NCBI GenBank assembly: GCA_029861795.1
Contig: JAOTYS010000200.1
Coordinates: forward strand, 1 to 8,168
Direction: 5' to 3'
Origin: Gammaproteobacteria bacterium
Lineage (GTDB): Bacteria > Pseudomonadota > Gammaproteobacteria > Arenicellales > JAOTYS01
Length of the DNA stretch: 8,168 nucleotides
Positions 1 to 7,057 of the stretch are shown piece after piece (the stretch's first letter is position 1; the number at the start of each line of letters is the position of its first letter). A program made the position numbers and the translations under genes. The notes below the pieces were generated by a model. The model was not told the DNA's origin. It saw only the letters and a list, made by a program, of their open reading frames with translations, and ran no database searches.

Positions 1-37
1 CTTCAAATATCGTTGAACAACACAGAGTGTTTCACAA

Positions 38-1585
38 GTGGAAGCCGAAAATATAGAATCATCGGAAAAAGTCCTTGTTGTTGATGACGATAAGACAGCT
101 CAATTAAAAATGGCCATGGCGGTGGAGGCGCTTGGCTACGGTGTTGAGACCGTGGGTGGTGGAAAAGCCGCACTCGAACTATTAAGAAAGGATTCGTTTG
201 ATCTGGTTTTACTCGATATCGTGATGCCGGAGATGGATGGATTCGAGGTATTAAAGTCAATGAAGTCAGATCCCGGACTTCGCGACATTCCGGTTATTGT
301 CATCTCAGCATTAGATAGCGAAATGGACAGCGTGGTCAAAGCTATTGAGCTGGGTGCTGAGGATTTTTTACCCAAATCATTTGAACGGGTGTTGCTCAAA
401 GCACGGGTCAACACCTGTATCGAAAAGAAAAGACGCCGCGATCTTGAGATCCAATATTTAAACCATGTTGGCAATCTGACTGACGCTGCAGCCGTTCTAG
501 AAACGGGAAAGTTCAATCCCGCATATCTTGGATTAGAAACGGTTATTAGTCGCCAAGATGCGCTGGGAAAACTGGCGCGCGTCTTTTCCGACATGGCACA
601 ACAGATCTACGAGCGCGAGCGAAGGCTCAACCAACAGGTTCGGACACTCAAAGGTGTTCTTCTTCTATTTGCCGTTGGCGCAATATTTGGCCTGGGGGTG
701 CCGCTTACCCGTTTGGCGTCAGAATTAGAAGCACATCCGTTTGGGCTGACTTTATGGGTCAATATTTTCGCCTTCTGCATTGGTCTTTCGATTGCCTTCT
801 ATCGGGGTAGTGTCCCCAGGATAGATCGTCCGGCGATCAGATTCTTTCTTGTTTGGGGAGTTATCAGTGCCGTTGGCGAAGTTTTTCTATTTTGGGTTGC
901 GCAACATCTGCAAGCTTCTACTATCTCGATCATTTTGGTAACAGAAGGTTTTATCGTTTTTGCTTTCGCTGCAATGATGCGAATGGAACACCCCAAAGCA
1001 AAGCGGTTAGTCGGACTTGGGGCAGGATTTGTTGGGATCATCATCATGATTATTTCCAGCGAAAGCTTCATCGGAGTAGGCAGTTGGGTGTGGATTTTGC
1101 TGGCCTTGATCGTTCCAGCAAGCTATGCGATGGAAGATATCATTATCGCTGCAAAAATGCCGGAAGACTGGGATATTACCGCGGCAGTAGGACTAGCGTC
1201 CTTGGCAGCTTCTCTGATGCTACTACCAATCTCAATTGTTCTTGATGATTTCATCCCTTTGAGCTTCCGTATGGGCAAACTGGAAGTAGTCGTCATATTG
1301 TTGGCGATTATTACAATAATCGGTACAGTATTGATGGTACGTCTGATCACCACAGCAGGTGCCGTGTTCGGAAGTCAATCCGGTTACGTTCTCACATTCT
1401 CCGGAATCGCTTGGAGCATGTTGCTTTTGAACGAAACACTTCCACTGATCGCCTGGATTGCGTTGGGTATCATGATGATCGGATCGATACTTGTGGAACC
1501 TAAGGAAGAAGCGGAAGAGAAACCAAACATCGAGTTGCAAGAAAAACATAAAGCGGCAAGGGCTACTACCAACACCTTGGAATAA
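38..1585 (+). CDS. Receiver domain fused to a 10-TM EamA/DMT-family transporter
   Basis: Predicted inner-membrane transporter with an N-terminal cytoplasmic phosphoacceptor domain. Residues ~11-125 form a complete CheY-like receiver: acidic pocket D16/D17, phosphoacceptor D60 in the LLDIVMPEMDG stretch, S90 after the hydrophobic VIVIS strand, and K113 in LPK. Residues ~126-200 are a charged helical linker with an ALGKLARVF...MAQQIYERE pattern like HAMP-type or signalling-helix linkers. Residues ~203-486 contain ten hydrophobic helices (about 203-222, 237-254, 266-284, 290-312, 324-340, 347-366, 379-400, 417-437, 444-465, 468-486), the full length of a two-repeat DMT carrier, followed by a charged tail. 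The frame is unbroken. The GTG at 38 is chosen because an in-frame TGA lies at 14-16 and the first ATG (~110) would remove the acidic pocket; only a weak AGAG (24-27) precedes it. Substrate unknown; no kinase is adjacent. Phosphorylation-gated transport is inference. Domain calls are confident. Confidence 0.9.
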   Translation: MEAENIESSEKVLVVDDDKTAQLKMAMAVEALGYGVETVGGGKAALELLRKDSFDLVLLDIVMPEMDGFEVLKSMKSDPGLRDIPVIVISALDSEMDSVVKAIELGAEDFLPKSFERVLLKARVNTCIEKKRRRDLEIQYLNHVGNLTDAAAVLETGKFNPAYLGLETVISRQDALGKLARVFSDMAQQIYERERRLNQQVRTLKGVLLLFAVGAIFGLGVPLTRLASELEAHPFGLTLWVNIFAFCIGLSIAFYRGSVPRIDRPAIRFFLVWGVISAVGEVFLFWVAQHLQASTISIILVTEGFIVFAFAAMMRMEHPKAKRLVGLGAGFVGIIIMIISSESFIGVGSWVWILLALIVPASYAMEDIIIAAKMPEDWDITAAVGLASLAASLMLLPISIVLDDFIPLSFRMGKLEVVVILLAIITIIGTVLMVRLITTAGAVFGSQSGYVLTFSGIAWSMLLLNETLPLIAWIALGIMMIGSILVEPKEEAEEKPNIELQEKHKAARATTNTLE

Positions 1586-1656
1586 TTCGGCTTGAAGTTA
1601 CTGCGACCGAATCAAACGAGTGAATTACGTTCTACCACATTACCCACCGTATATGG

Positions 1657-3465
1657 CTAGTCCTGTGCCCGCACCTTGACATACGAGCCGGGCGCATCCT
1701 CTAATACTTTCAGCTTGCCATCCCCAGGAGTCCGTGCAGCCACCTTCTCACCGCCGTACTTAGCAACCCATTTACCCCAGTCGCTCCACCAGGAGCCGTG
1801 GTGCTCCCTAGCGTTAGCGAACCACTCCCCTGCCTTCTCTGTAAGCGCCTTGCCACCCACCCAATAGCTATATTTGTTCGCGGCAGGTGGATTGATCACG
1901 CCTGCTACGTGACCTGATGCGCTTAGCACAAATCGAACTAGTCCTGAGTATAATCGCGCACCGGAGTAAGTCGTTTCCCAAGGTGCGATGTGATCTTCCA
2001 CGGCGGACAGAAAATACGCCGGTGTTTTTACTTTGGTCATGTCAATTGGTTGACCGCACATCTCCAGCGCGCCCGGTTCCTTCAATGAATTCTTCATATA
2101 CATGTTACGCAAATAGTAACTGTGCATTGCAGCGGGCATGCGGGTGGAATCTGAATTCCAATAGAGCAAATCAAACGCCATGGGCTCCTTACCGAGCAGA
2201 TAATTATTGATCACAAAAGACCAGATCAGATCGTTAGAACGTAACATGTTAAAGGTGTTGGCCATATCCTTGCCTTCAAGATAGCCTTTCTCATTCATTC
2301 TCTGTTCCAACGACTCGACCTGTTTCTCGTCGATGAATACTCCCAAATCTCCTGGCTCGTGAAAGTCGATCAACGTTGTCAAGTGAGTAGCGCTAACAAT
2401 ACGTTTATCGCCCTTGGCGGCCATATAAGCCAACATCGCTGCGAGCAAAGTGCCACCTAAGCAGTATCCGATAACGTTGACCTGTTTCTCGCCGGTAGCT
2501 TTCTCCATCGCATCGAGTGCAGCCAGCGGTCCTTCCAACAAGTAGTCATCGAATTCCTTCTTGGATAGCTGCTCATCCGGATTGACCCAAGATATAACGA
2601 ACACGGTATGTCCTTGCTCCACGGCCCATCTGATGAACGAATTCTTGGGTTGTAGATCTAGGATGTAATACTTGTTGATCCAGGGCGGCATGATCAGTAA
2701 CGGCCGCTGGTAAACTTTATCGGTCAGAGGTTGGTACTGTAACAGCTGAATAAGATCGTTCTGGTAGACCACTTGACCGGGTGTGGTCGCGACATTGCGC
2801 CCTAATTCAAACGCGTCTGTATCAGTCATCTTGATATTCAGAGCGCCCTTACCACGATCCAGATCGGCCAACATATTCTTGAAACCTTCGACGAGATTGG
2901 CGCCACGGGATTCCACTGTGGCACGCAATACTTGAGGGTTGGTGGCCGCAAAGTTAGTCGGGGATAGCGCATCAACAAACTGCTTGGTGAAAAACTCAAC
3001 CTTCCTTGCGGTGTTCGAATCGAGGCTGTCGCCGTTGCCGACAGTGGTCTGCAGGTAACGCGCGGCGAGCAGGTAGGACTGCTTGATATAGTCGAAGATA
3101 GGGTTTTCCGACCAATCGTCGTCCTTAAATCGGCGATCACCGGGCTCGGGCTCGATTACAGACTCGGCTTCTGGATCCAGACCAAACATGCGGCGGCTAG
3201 TGGCGTGCCACAGGTTTATCGAGTCATTCCATAATTGGATCTGCGCTTGCCATAACTCGATAGGATTCGCCATCATCCTCGCCATCGCTTGGGAGAAGGC
3301 ATCGCCGAGATTGAACGGGTCGGCACTCTTTCCCGTTCCATTGTCAGGGTGCTGTTTCAAAAAATCTGCTGCAATGCGCTGGCTGCTCTGCGCCACCTCC
3401 GCCATGATTGCGGCGAATTCCGCGGAATCAGCGCTACCTCGATTATTACCCCCAGCGTCAGGCAT
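1657..3465 (-). CDS. phaC: Class I-type poly(3-hydroxyalkanoate) synthase PhaC
   Basis: Polymerises (R)-3-hydroxyacyl-CoA into polyhydroxyalkanoate at the granule surface, releasing CoA. At 602 residues it matches class I synthases (~590 aa) that work without a PhaE or PhaR subunit. The N-terminal half (~55-250) carries the usual synthase region (MANPIELWQAQ, WSENPIFDYIKQSYLL). The alpha/beta-hydrolase core begins near PLLIMPPWINKYYILDL (~255-271). The lipase-like box is G333-Y-C335-L-G337 with catalytic Cys335; Asp491 (VEDHIAPW) and His519 (SGHVAGVINPP) complete the triad, with Asp-His spacing of 28 as I recall for the Cupriavidus necator enzyme. The start is supported by AAGGGG (3473-3478 on this strand) seven bases upstream and by a good promoter. 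It is convergent with the transporter gene (71-bp gap) and divergent from the ANL gene. No phaA, phaB or phasin gene is nearby. Class I versus another single-subunit class is inferred from length and motif order. Confidence 0.96.
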   Translation of the reverse strand: MPDAGGNNRGSADSAEFAAIMAEVAQSSQRIAADFLKQHPDNGTGKSADPFNLGDAFSQAMARMMANPIELWQAQIQLWNDSINLWHATSRRMFGLDPEAESVIEPEPGDRRFKDDDWSENPIFDYIKQSYLLAARYLQTTVGNGDSLDSNTARKVEFFTKQFVDALSPTNFAATNPQVLRATVESRGANLVEGFKNMLADLDRGKGALNIKMTDTDAFELGRNVATTPGQVVYQNDLIQLLQYQPLTDKVYQRPLLIMPPWINKYYILDLQPKNSFIRWAVEQGHTVFVISWVNPDEQLSKKEFDDYLLEGPLAALDAMEKATGEKQVNVIGYCLGGTLLAAMLAYMAAKGDKRIVSATHLTTLIDFHEPGDLGVFIDEKQVESLEQRMNEKGYLEGKDMANTFNMLRSNDLIWSFVINNYLLGKEPMAFDLLYWNSDSTRMPAAMHSYYLRNMYMKNSLKEPGALEMCGQPIDMTKVKTPAYFLSAVEDHIAPWETTYSGARLYSGLVRFVLSASGHVAGVINPPAANKYSYWVGGKALTEKAGEWFANAREHHGSWWSDWGKWVAKYGGEKVAARTPGDGKLKVLEDAPGSYVKVRAQD

Positions 3466-3472
3466 TTTTCTA

Positions 3473-3478
3473 CCCCTT
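3473..3478 (-). promoter_or_regulatory. Ribosome binding site of phaC
   Basis: The minus-strand sequence AAGGGG lies seven bases before the ATG at 3465. It is a strong Shine-Dalgarno match and fixes the phaC start codon. Confidence 0.6.
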
Positions 3479-3486
3479 GCTTCCTA

Positions 3487-3502
3487 TTGTGCAGTGCAGC
3501 AA
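3487..3502 (-). promoter_or_regulatory. Candidate PhaR-type operator (TGC-rich dyad) over the phaC start site
   Basis: The + strand reads TTGTGCAGTGCAGCAA. The core TGCA-G-TGCA is a perfect odd-centred dyad, flanked by TTG on one side and GCAA on the other, making an imperfect longer symmetry. It lies just downstream of the phaC -10 box and covers the predicted start site, where a bound repressor would block transcription. PhaR regulators of PHA genes are known to recognise TGC-rich sequences, so this is a reasonable candidate, but no phaR gene is in the window and the assignment is inference. Confidence 0.4.
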
Positions 3503-3504
3503 TA

Positions 3505-3533
3505 ACTATAACCCAGACAGTTACAGGTATCAA
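3505..3533 (-). promoter_or_regulatory. Sigma70-type promoter of phaC
   Basis: On the minus strand, a -35 box TTGATA (3528-3533) and a -10 box TATAGT (3505-3510) are separated by exactly 17 bp (3511-3527). Four of six bases match the -35 consensus and five of six the -10 consensus. The predicted transcription start is near 3498, giving a leader of about 32 nt containing the AAGGGG ribosome site before the phaC ATG. This is a sequence reading only. Confidence 0.65.
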
Positions 3534-3555
3534 CGGTTGGGGCATATCGGAATGA

Positions 3556-3585
3556 CTGACCTAACGATTGACGCCAACCTATAAT
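3556..3585 (+). promoter_or_regulatory. Candidate promoter of the PaaK-like gene
   Basis: A perfect TATAAT (3580-3585) is preceded at 18 bp by CTGACC (3556-3561), which shares TGAC with the -35 consensus. The predicted transcription start falls at about 3592, directly at the first in-frame ATG (3593). If the promoter is real, translation is either leaderless from 3593 or starts at the next ATG (3614). The -10 box is convincing; the -35 box is weak. Confidence 0.45.
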
Positions 3586-3613
3586 CGCAAGGATGGGAGT
3601 TGCCAGCCAGCTT

Positions 3614-5236
3614 ATGACGCGCGCTTTGCGAACCTCCGATCTGGGGGCGATCGATGTGGGGACACTCATGGTCGCACCTCTGACCCTTCCGTTTCACTTA
3701 CGCCGATTCTTCAGCGAGCGTATCACAATGGACCGCGCGCGCCGCGAGCTCGCACACGCGCTTGATACCCGGGAGCAGCGATTCCTCGAGCTACTTGCCA
3801 CCCAGGTATACCCTTGCGAGCACAGTGCCTATCGCCGCCTGCTCGTTGCTGCTGACTGCAAACTACAAGATGTCCGTGCCCTGATTCAACGCCACGGCCT
3901 AGAGGGAACCCTGGTGCAGTTAGCGCGTATGGGCGTTTATCTTAGCCCCGATGAGTTCAAAGGGAAGACTGACGTGGTACGTTCGGGAGTGTCGTTCCGC
4001 GTGACTCCCGAAAGCGTCGCACCGTTAAAGCGTTCGGCGGGGTTACTTTCACCCAGCAGCGGTACGTCCAACAATCCTCTACGATCGCTGAAACAGCTCG
4101 ACTGGATGCGCGAGGAGACCTGGCCCACGGCGATCTTTCTAGCCGCACATGAGCTTGAAAATCATGCACACGCAGGCATTGAGCCAATCATACCTGGCGT
4201 AGCAGGTGTCGCCTTTTTGATCATCGCAGCCCGTCTCGGGATCCCCTGTGAGCGGTGGTTCGCGTGGCAGGTACCCATCGAAAACTCACTCGAGCGCCTC
4301 TATGACAATACGATCGCGTACGAGCTGGCATTGGCAGGTAGCTTGTTCGGCCCCGGTTTCGATCGCCCACGCTCCGCTGGCGACGAACTCGAAGAGGTGG
4401 TTCATTGGATTACTAAGCGTCGCAAAGAAGGCAAGGAGACCTGTGTGCGCACGGTCGCGAGCAACGCAGCCCGCGTGGCGCGCACTGCAATTCGCCTTGG
4501 CGCCTCGCTCGAAGGTGCGACCTTTATAGCCAGCGGCGAGCCCATCACGCACGCCAAGGTGTCAACTATCAAGCAAGCCGGAGCACGCACTGTGACACTC
4601 TACGGGTTCGAGCCCGGTGTTCAGGTTGCTTTCGGTTGCGCCGCGCCTCGACACATTGACGAGATGCACGTGAACACCAACACCTTGGCCCTGGTCGAGC
4701 ACCCCGAGCCGGTGCCAGCCGCAACCGGCTATGTACACCCCCTCTTGTATACAACCCTCTATCCTTCAGCCTCGATGCTGCTTATTAACTTCCAGACTGG
4801 CGATTACGCCACAATGGAACGGGGCGACTGCGGTTGCCCGATGGGCGCAGCCGGGCTTGATCTTCGCATCCACAACATAGGCAGCTTTGAGAAGCTTACC
4901 GCCGAAGGTCTAGCCTATAGTTTCGCGGAGCTCGCCGAGCTGCTAGAAGGCGATTTTCCTGCAGAGTTTGGCGGCGGGCCCGGGGATTTCCAACTTGTGG
5001 AGCACGAGATCGACGGCGGTCGAACTGTGCTCACACTTCTGGTCGACCCGCGTGTAGGCGAGATCGAGGAAGGCCACGTGCTCTCGCATCTCGCCGAATC
5101 CTTAGCCCGTGGCTCGCGCGGAAACAGATTCATGACGGGCGTGTGGCAGGAAGCCGAGAGCCTGCGCCTTGAGCGTCGCAAGCCGTATGCAAGCGCACGT
5201 GGCAAGGTGCTACCCATTCGCTATCTAAGCGGGTGA
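3614..5236 (+). CDS. Divergent PaaK/CapK-like adenylate-forming (ANL) enzyme
   Basis: Likely activates a carboxylate as acyl-AMP; the acceptor (CoA, protein or other) is unknown. Numbered from the longer ATG at 3593: a helical N-terminal region (1-140) ends in a VYLSPDEFKGK stretch resembling the pre-core region of phenylacetate-CoA ligases. A phosphate-loop-like LSPSSGTSNNP lies at 152-162 and GEP at 315-317. YGFEP (337-341) stands where YGxTE is usual. TGD (402-404) matches the ribose-binding Asp. A DCGCP cluster (411-415) recalls the PCPCG of PaaK relatives. The arginine-centred hinge is near R425, and ARGK (K538) is a candidate catalytic lysine at the end. I chose ATG 3614 because GGAG (3596-3599) precedes it and a TATAAT places the transcript start at 3592; ATG 3593 adds seven residues and has no spaced ribosome site. 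The gene looks GC-richer than its neighbours (42/60 at 4441-4500). An acyl-protein synthetase (LuxE-like) role is the main alternative. Confidence 0.75.
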   Translation: MTRALRTSDLGAIDVGTLMVAPLTLPFHLRRFFSERITMDRARRELAHALDTREQRFLELLATQVYPCEHSAYRRLLVAADCKLQDVRALIQRHGLEGTLVQLARMGVYLSPDEFKGKTDVVRSGVSFRVTPESVAPLKRSAGLLSPSSGTSNNPLRSLKQLDWMREETWPTAIFLAAHELENHAHAGIEPIIPGVAGVAFLIIAARLGIPCERWFAWQVPIENSLERLYDNTIAYELALAGSLFGPGFDRPRSAGDELEEVVHWITKRRKEGKETCVRTVASNAARVARTAIRLGASLEGATFIASGEPITHAKVSTIKQAGARTVTLYGFEPGVQVAFGCAAPRHIDEMHVNTNTLALVEHPEPVPAATGYVHPLLYTTLYPSASMLLINFQTGDYATMERGDCGCPMGAAGLDLRIHNIGSFEKLTAEGLAYSFAELAELLEGDFPAEFGGGPGDFQLVEHEIDGGRTVLTLLVDPRVGEIEEGHVLSHLAESLARGSRGNRFMTGVWQEAESLRLERRKPYASARGKVLPIRYLSG

Positions 5237-5253
5237 ATGGTGACGGCCTAGTA

Positions 5254-5288
5254 GCAATCGGGTTGCGATGATCGCGGCAAACCGATGC
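5254..5288 (+). terminator. Imperfect hairpin after the PaaK-like gene, possible terminator
   Basis: ATCGG (5257-5261) pairs with CCGAT (5282-5286), and TTGC (5263-5266) with GCAA (5277-5280), across one mismatch (5262/5281). GC/GC (5254-5255 with 5287-5288) extends the stem past a bulged A. It starts 18 bases after the stop codon. Only a short GTTTCGT follows rather than a run of T, so intrinsic termination would be weak. Confidence 0.35.
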
Positions 5289-5299
5289 GTTTCGTATCA

Positions 5300-5315
5300 A
5301 GGCCCCGTAGGGCTT
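5300..5315 (+). terminator. Second small hairpin between the two ANL genes
   Basis: AGGCCC (5300-5305) pairs with GGGCTT (5310-5315) around a CGTA loop, with one G-T wobble. TTTT (5323-5326) follows a few bases later. It may act with the preceding hairpin to separate the two ANL genes. A TAAAAT (5338-5343) downstream could be a -10 box for the acyl-CoA synthetase, but no good -35 box is placed for it. Confidence 0.25.
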
Positions 5316-5404
5316 CGGGTGATTTTCGGCACACTTGTAAAATGTCACAATAACCTAGCTCAAAGCTGAAGAACAATTGCGGGCAAGCAACACGGTGAGA
5401 CAAC

Positions 5405-7057
5405 ATGAACGACTCTAGCAGAAACCACCAATTTGAAGTGGGGTTGGAACAGAATGCGGCAAACTATACCCCGCTTTCGCCTCTAAGTTTTATTGCACGC
5501 ACAGCGTCGATCTATCCCGATTCCCCGGCGGTGATCCACGGGGACCGCGTTTACACCTGGGCCGAGACCTATACGCGGTGCTGCCGATTAGCATCGGCGC
5601 TAAAGCGCCGCGGTATAGGAAAGGGAGATACCGTGGCAATAATGGCACCAAATGTTCCCGCCATCTTTGAGGCTCACTTTGGCGTGCCCATGTCAGGTGC
5701 AGTGCTCAACGCTCTCAACATGCGCCTTGACGCCAAAACCATTGCCTTCATCCTGGAACACGGTGAGGCGAAAGTGTTAATCACCGATAAGGAGTTTTGC
5801 GAAGTAATTGATGAAGCTTTGAAGCTAGTGGCGAAGCCGCCCACAGTAATCGATGTGAACGACCCCCTTGGTGGCACAGGTGTTCTGCTTGGCGAGAAAG
5901 AGTATGAGTCGTTTCTACAGGAAGGCGATCCCGAGTTTTGCTGGCACGGACCTGAAAATGAATGGCAGGCGATTTCGCTCAGTTATACGTCAGGAACCAC
6001 CGGCAACCCCAAAGGTGTGGTCTATCATCATCGTGGCGCCTACCTCAATGCACTGAGCAATGCATTGGGCTGGAATATGGGACACCATCCCATATACCTA
6101 TGGACTCTGCCGATGTTTCACTGCAACGGCTGGTGTTTCCCGTGGACGCTTGCTGCAGTGGCGGGCACTAGCGTGTGTCTGCGTCGGGTAGACGCCAAGA
6201 GTATTTTCGACGCTATTGCGAATTACGGAGTGACTCATTTCTGCGGAGCGCCCATTGTGTTGAATTTCATTGTCAACGCCAAACCCGAAGAGAGGCGGGA
6301 GTTCAAACATCAGGTGAAGGTCATGACTGCCGCTGCGCCACCACCGGCCTCTGTGCTGGCGGCGATGGAGAAAGCAGGCTTTCATATGACTCATGTATAC
6401 GGTCTTACGGAAACTTATGGTCCTGCGGTCATCTGTTGTTGGAAACCCGAATGGGACAACATGTCTGCTGATGAGCGGGCTCGACTGAAATCACGCCAGG
6501 GAGTGCGTTACCACGCGTTGGAGGGGCTTGCAGTAATGGAACCACAATCCATGGAGCCCGTTCCCGCCGACGGCCAAACCATCGGTGAAGTGATGTTCCG
6601 CGGCAATATCGTGATGAAGGGTTATCTCAAGAACCCATCTGCGACCGCGAAAGCCTTTACCGAAAACTGGTTTCACTCAGGAGATCTAGGCGTGCTGCAT
6701 CCCGATGGTTATATCCAACTGAAAGACCGTTCCAAGGACATCATCATTTCCGGCGGTGAAAATATATCCTCCATAGAAGTGGAGGACGTATTGTATCGAC
6801 ACCCGGATGTGTTAGAAGCGGCGGTAGTGGCTCGACCCGACGACAAATGGGGAGAGACGCCTTGCGCATTCGTGACTTTAAAGGATTCAGCAAGTAGCGT
6901 AACCGCGGAAGACATCATTGCATTTTGTCGCGAAAATCTTGCGCACTATAAGGCCCCGAAGACGGTTGTGTTTGAGCCACTGCCCAAGACTTCCACCGGT
7001 AAGGTTCAAAAATTCAAGCTGCGGCAGCGGGCCCAAGAGATGGGCAGCCCGCCATGA
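5405..7057 (+). CDS. Acyl-CoA synthetase (AMP-forming), DmdB/plant-AAE type
   Basis: Activates a carboxylic acid to acyl-CoA through acyl-AMP in the cytoplasm. All ANL core motifs are intact in 550 residues: the phosphate loop YTSGTTGNPKG (194-204), the YGLTE motif (332-336), SGD with ribose-binding D427, the hinge DRSKD with R442, GGENIS (450-455), and catalytic K533 in PKTSTGK. The KPEWD...RQGVRYHALEG stretch (347-374) and the GNIVMKGYLKNP stretch (400-411) are typical, from memory, of the family holding methylmercaptopropionyl-CoA ligase (DmdB) and plant acyl-activating enzymes, which take short, medium or aromatic acids. The substrate cannot be read from sequence. ATG 5405 is supported by GGTGAGA (5394-5400) four bases upstream. 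It lies 168 bp after the PaaK-like gene on the same strand, with hairpins between, so co-transcription is uncertain. A fatty-acid ligase supplying beta-oxidation or PHA precursors is equally possible. Confidence 0.93.
   Translation: MNDSSRNHQFEVGLEQNAANYTPLSPLSFIARTASIYPDSPAVIHGDRVYTWAETYTRCCRLASALKRRGIGKGDTVAIMAPNVPAIFEAHFGVPMSGAVLNALNMRLDAKTIAFILEHGEAKVLITDKEFCEVIDEALKLVAKPPTVIDVNDPLGGTGVLLGEKEYESFLQEGDPEFCWHGPENEWQAISLSYTSGTTGNPKGVVYHHRGAYLNALSNALGWNMGHHPIYLWTLPMFHCNGWCFPWTLAAVAGTSVCLRRVDAKSIFDAIANYGVTHFCGAPIVLNFIVNAKPEERREFKHQVKVMTAAAPPPASVLAAMEKAGFHMTHVYGLTETYGPAVICCWKPEWDNMSADERARLKSRQGVRYHALEGLAVMEPQSMEPVPADGQTIGEVMFRGNIVMKGYLKNPSATAKAFTENWFHSGDLGVLHPDGYIQLKDRSKDIIISGGENISSIEVEDVLYRHPDVLEAAVVARPDDKWGETPCAFVTLKDSASSVTAEDIIAFCRENLAHYKAPKTVVFEPLPKTSTGKVQKFKLRQRAQEMGSPP

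Noticed and set aside
19..31. AACAC-AGA-GTGTT inverted repeat just before the GTG start of the fusion gene
   Set aside because: Five-base arms are common by chance, and the upstream context lies outside the window.
853..1245. 130-codon plus-strand frame inside the transporter gene
   Set aside because: It is out of frame with a ten-helix transporter region that is clearly coding, so it is a shadow.
1585..1612. ATTCGG (1585-1590) and CCGAAT (1607-1612) as a bidirectional terminator between the convergent transporter and phaC genes
   Set aside because: The stem is only six base pairs with a 16-base loop, and neither strand has a T run after it.
2838..3140. Open frame of 100 codons on the minus strand inside phaC
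   Set aside because: It is an alternative-frame shadow of phaC with no domain signature.
3188..3505. Open frames on the plus strand opposite the phaC start
   Set aside because: They are antisense to conserved PhaC coding sequence and to its promoter, and have no recognisable motif.
3568..3573. TTGACG as the -35 box for the TATAAT at 3580
   Set aside because: The spacer would be only six bases, far too short for sigma70.
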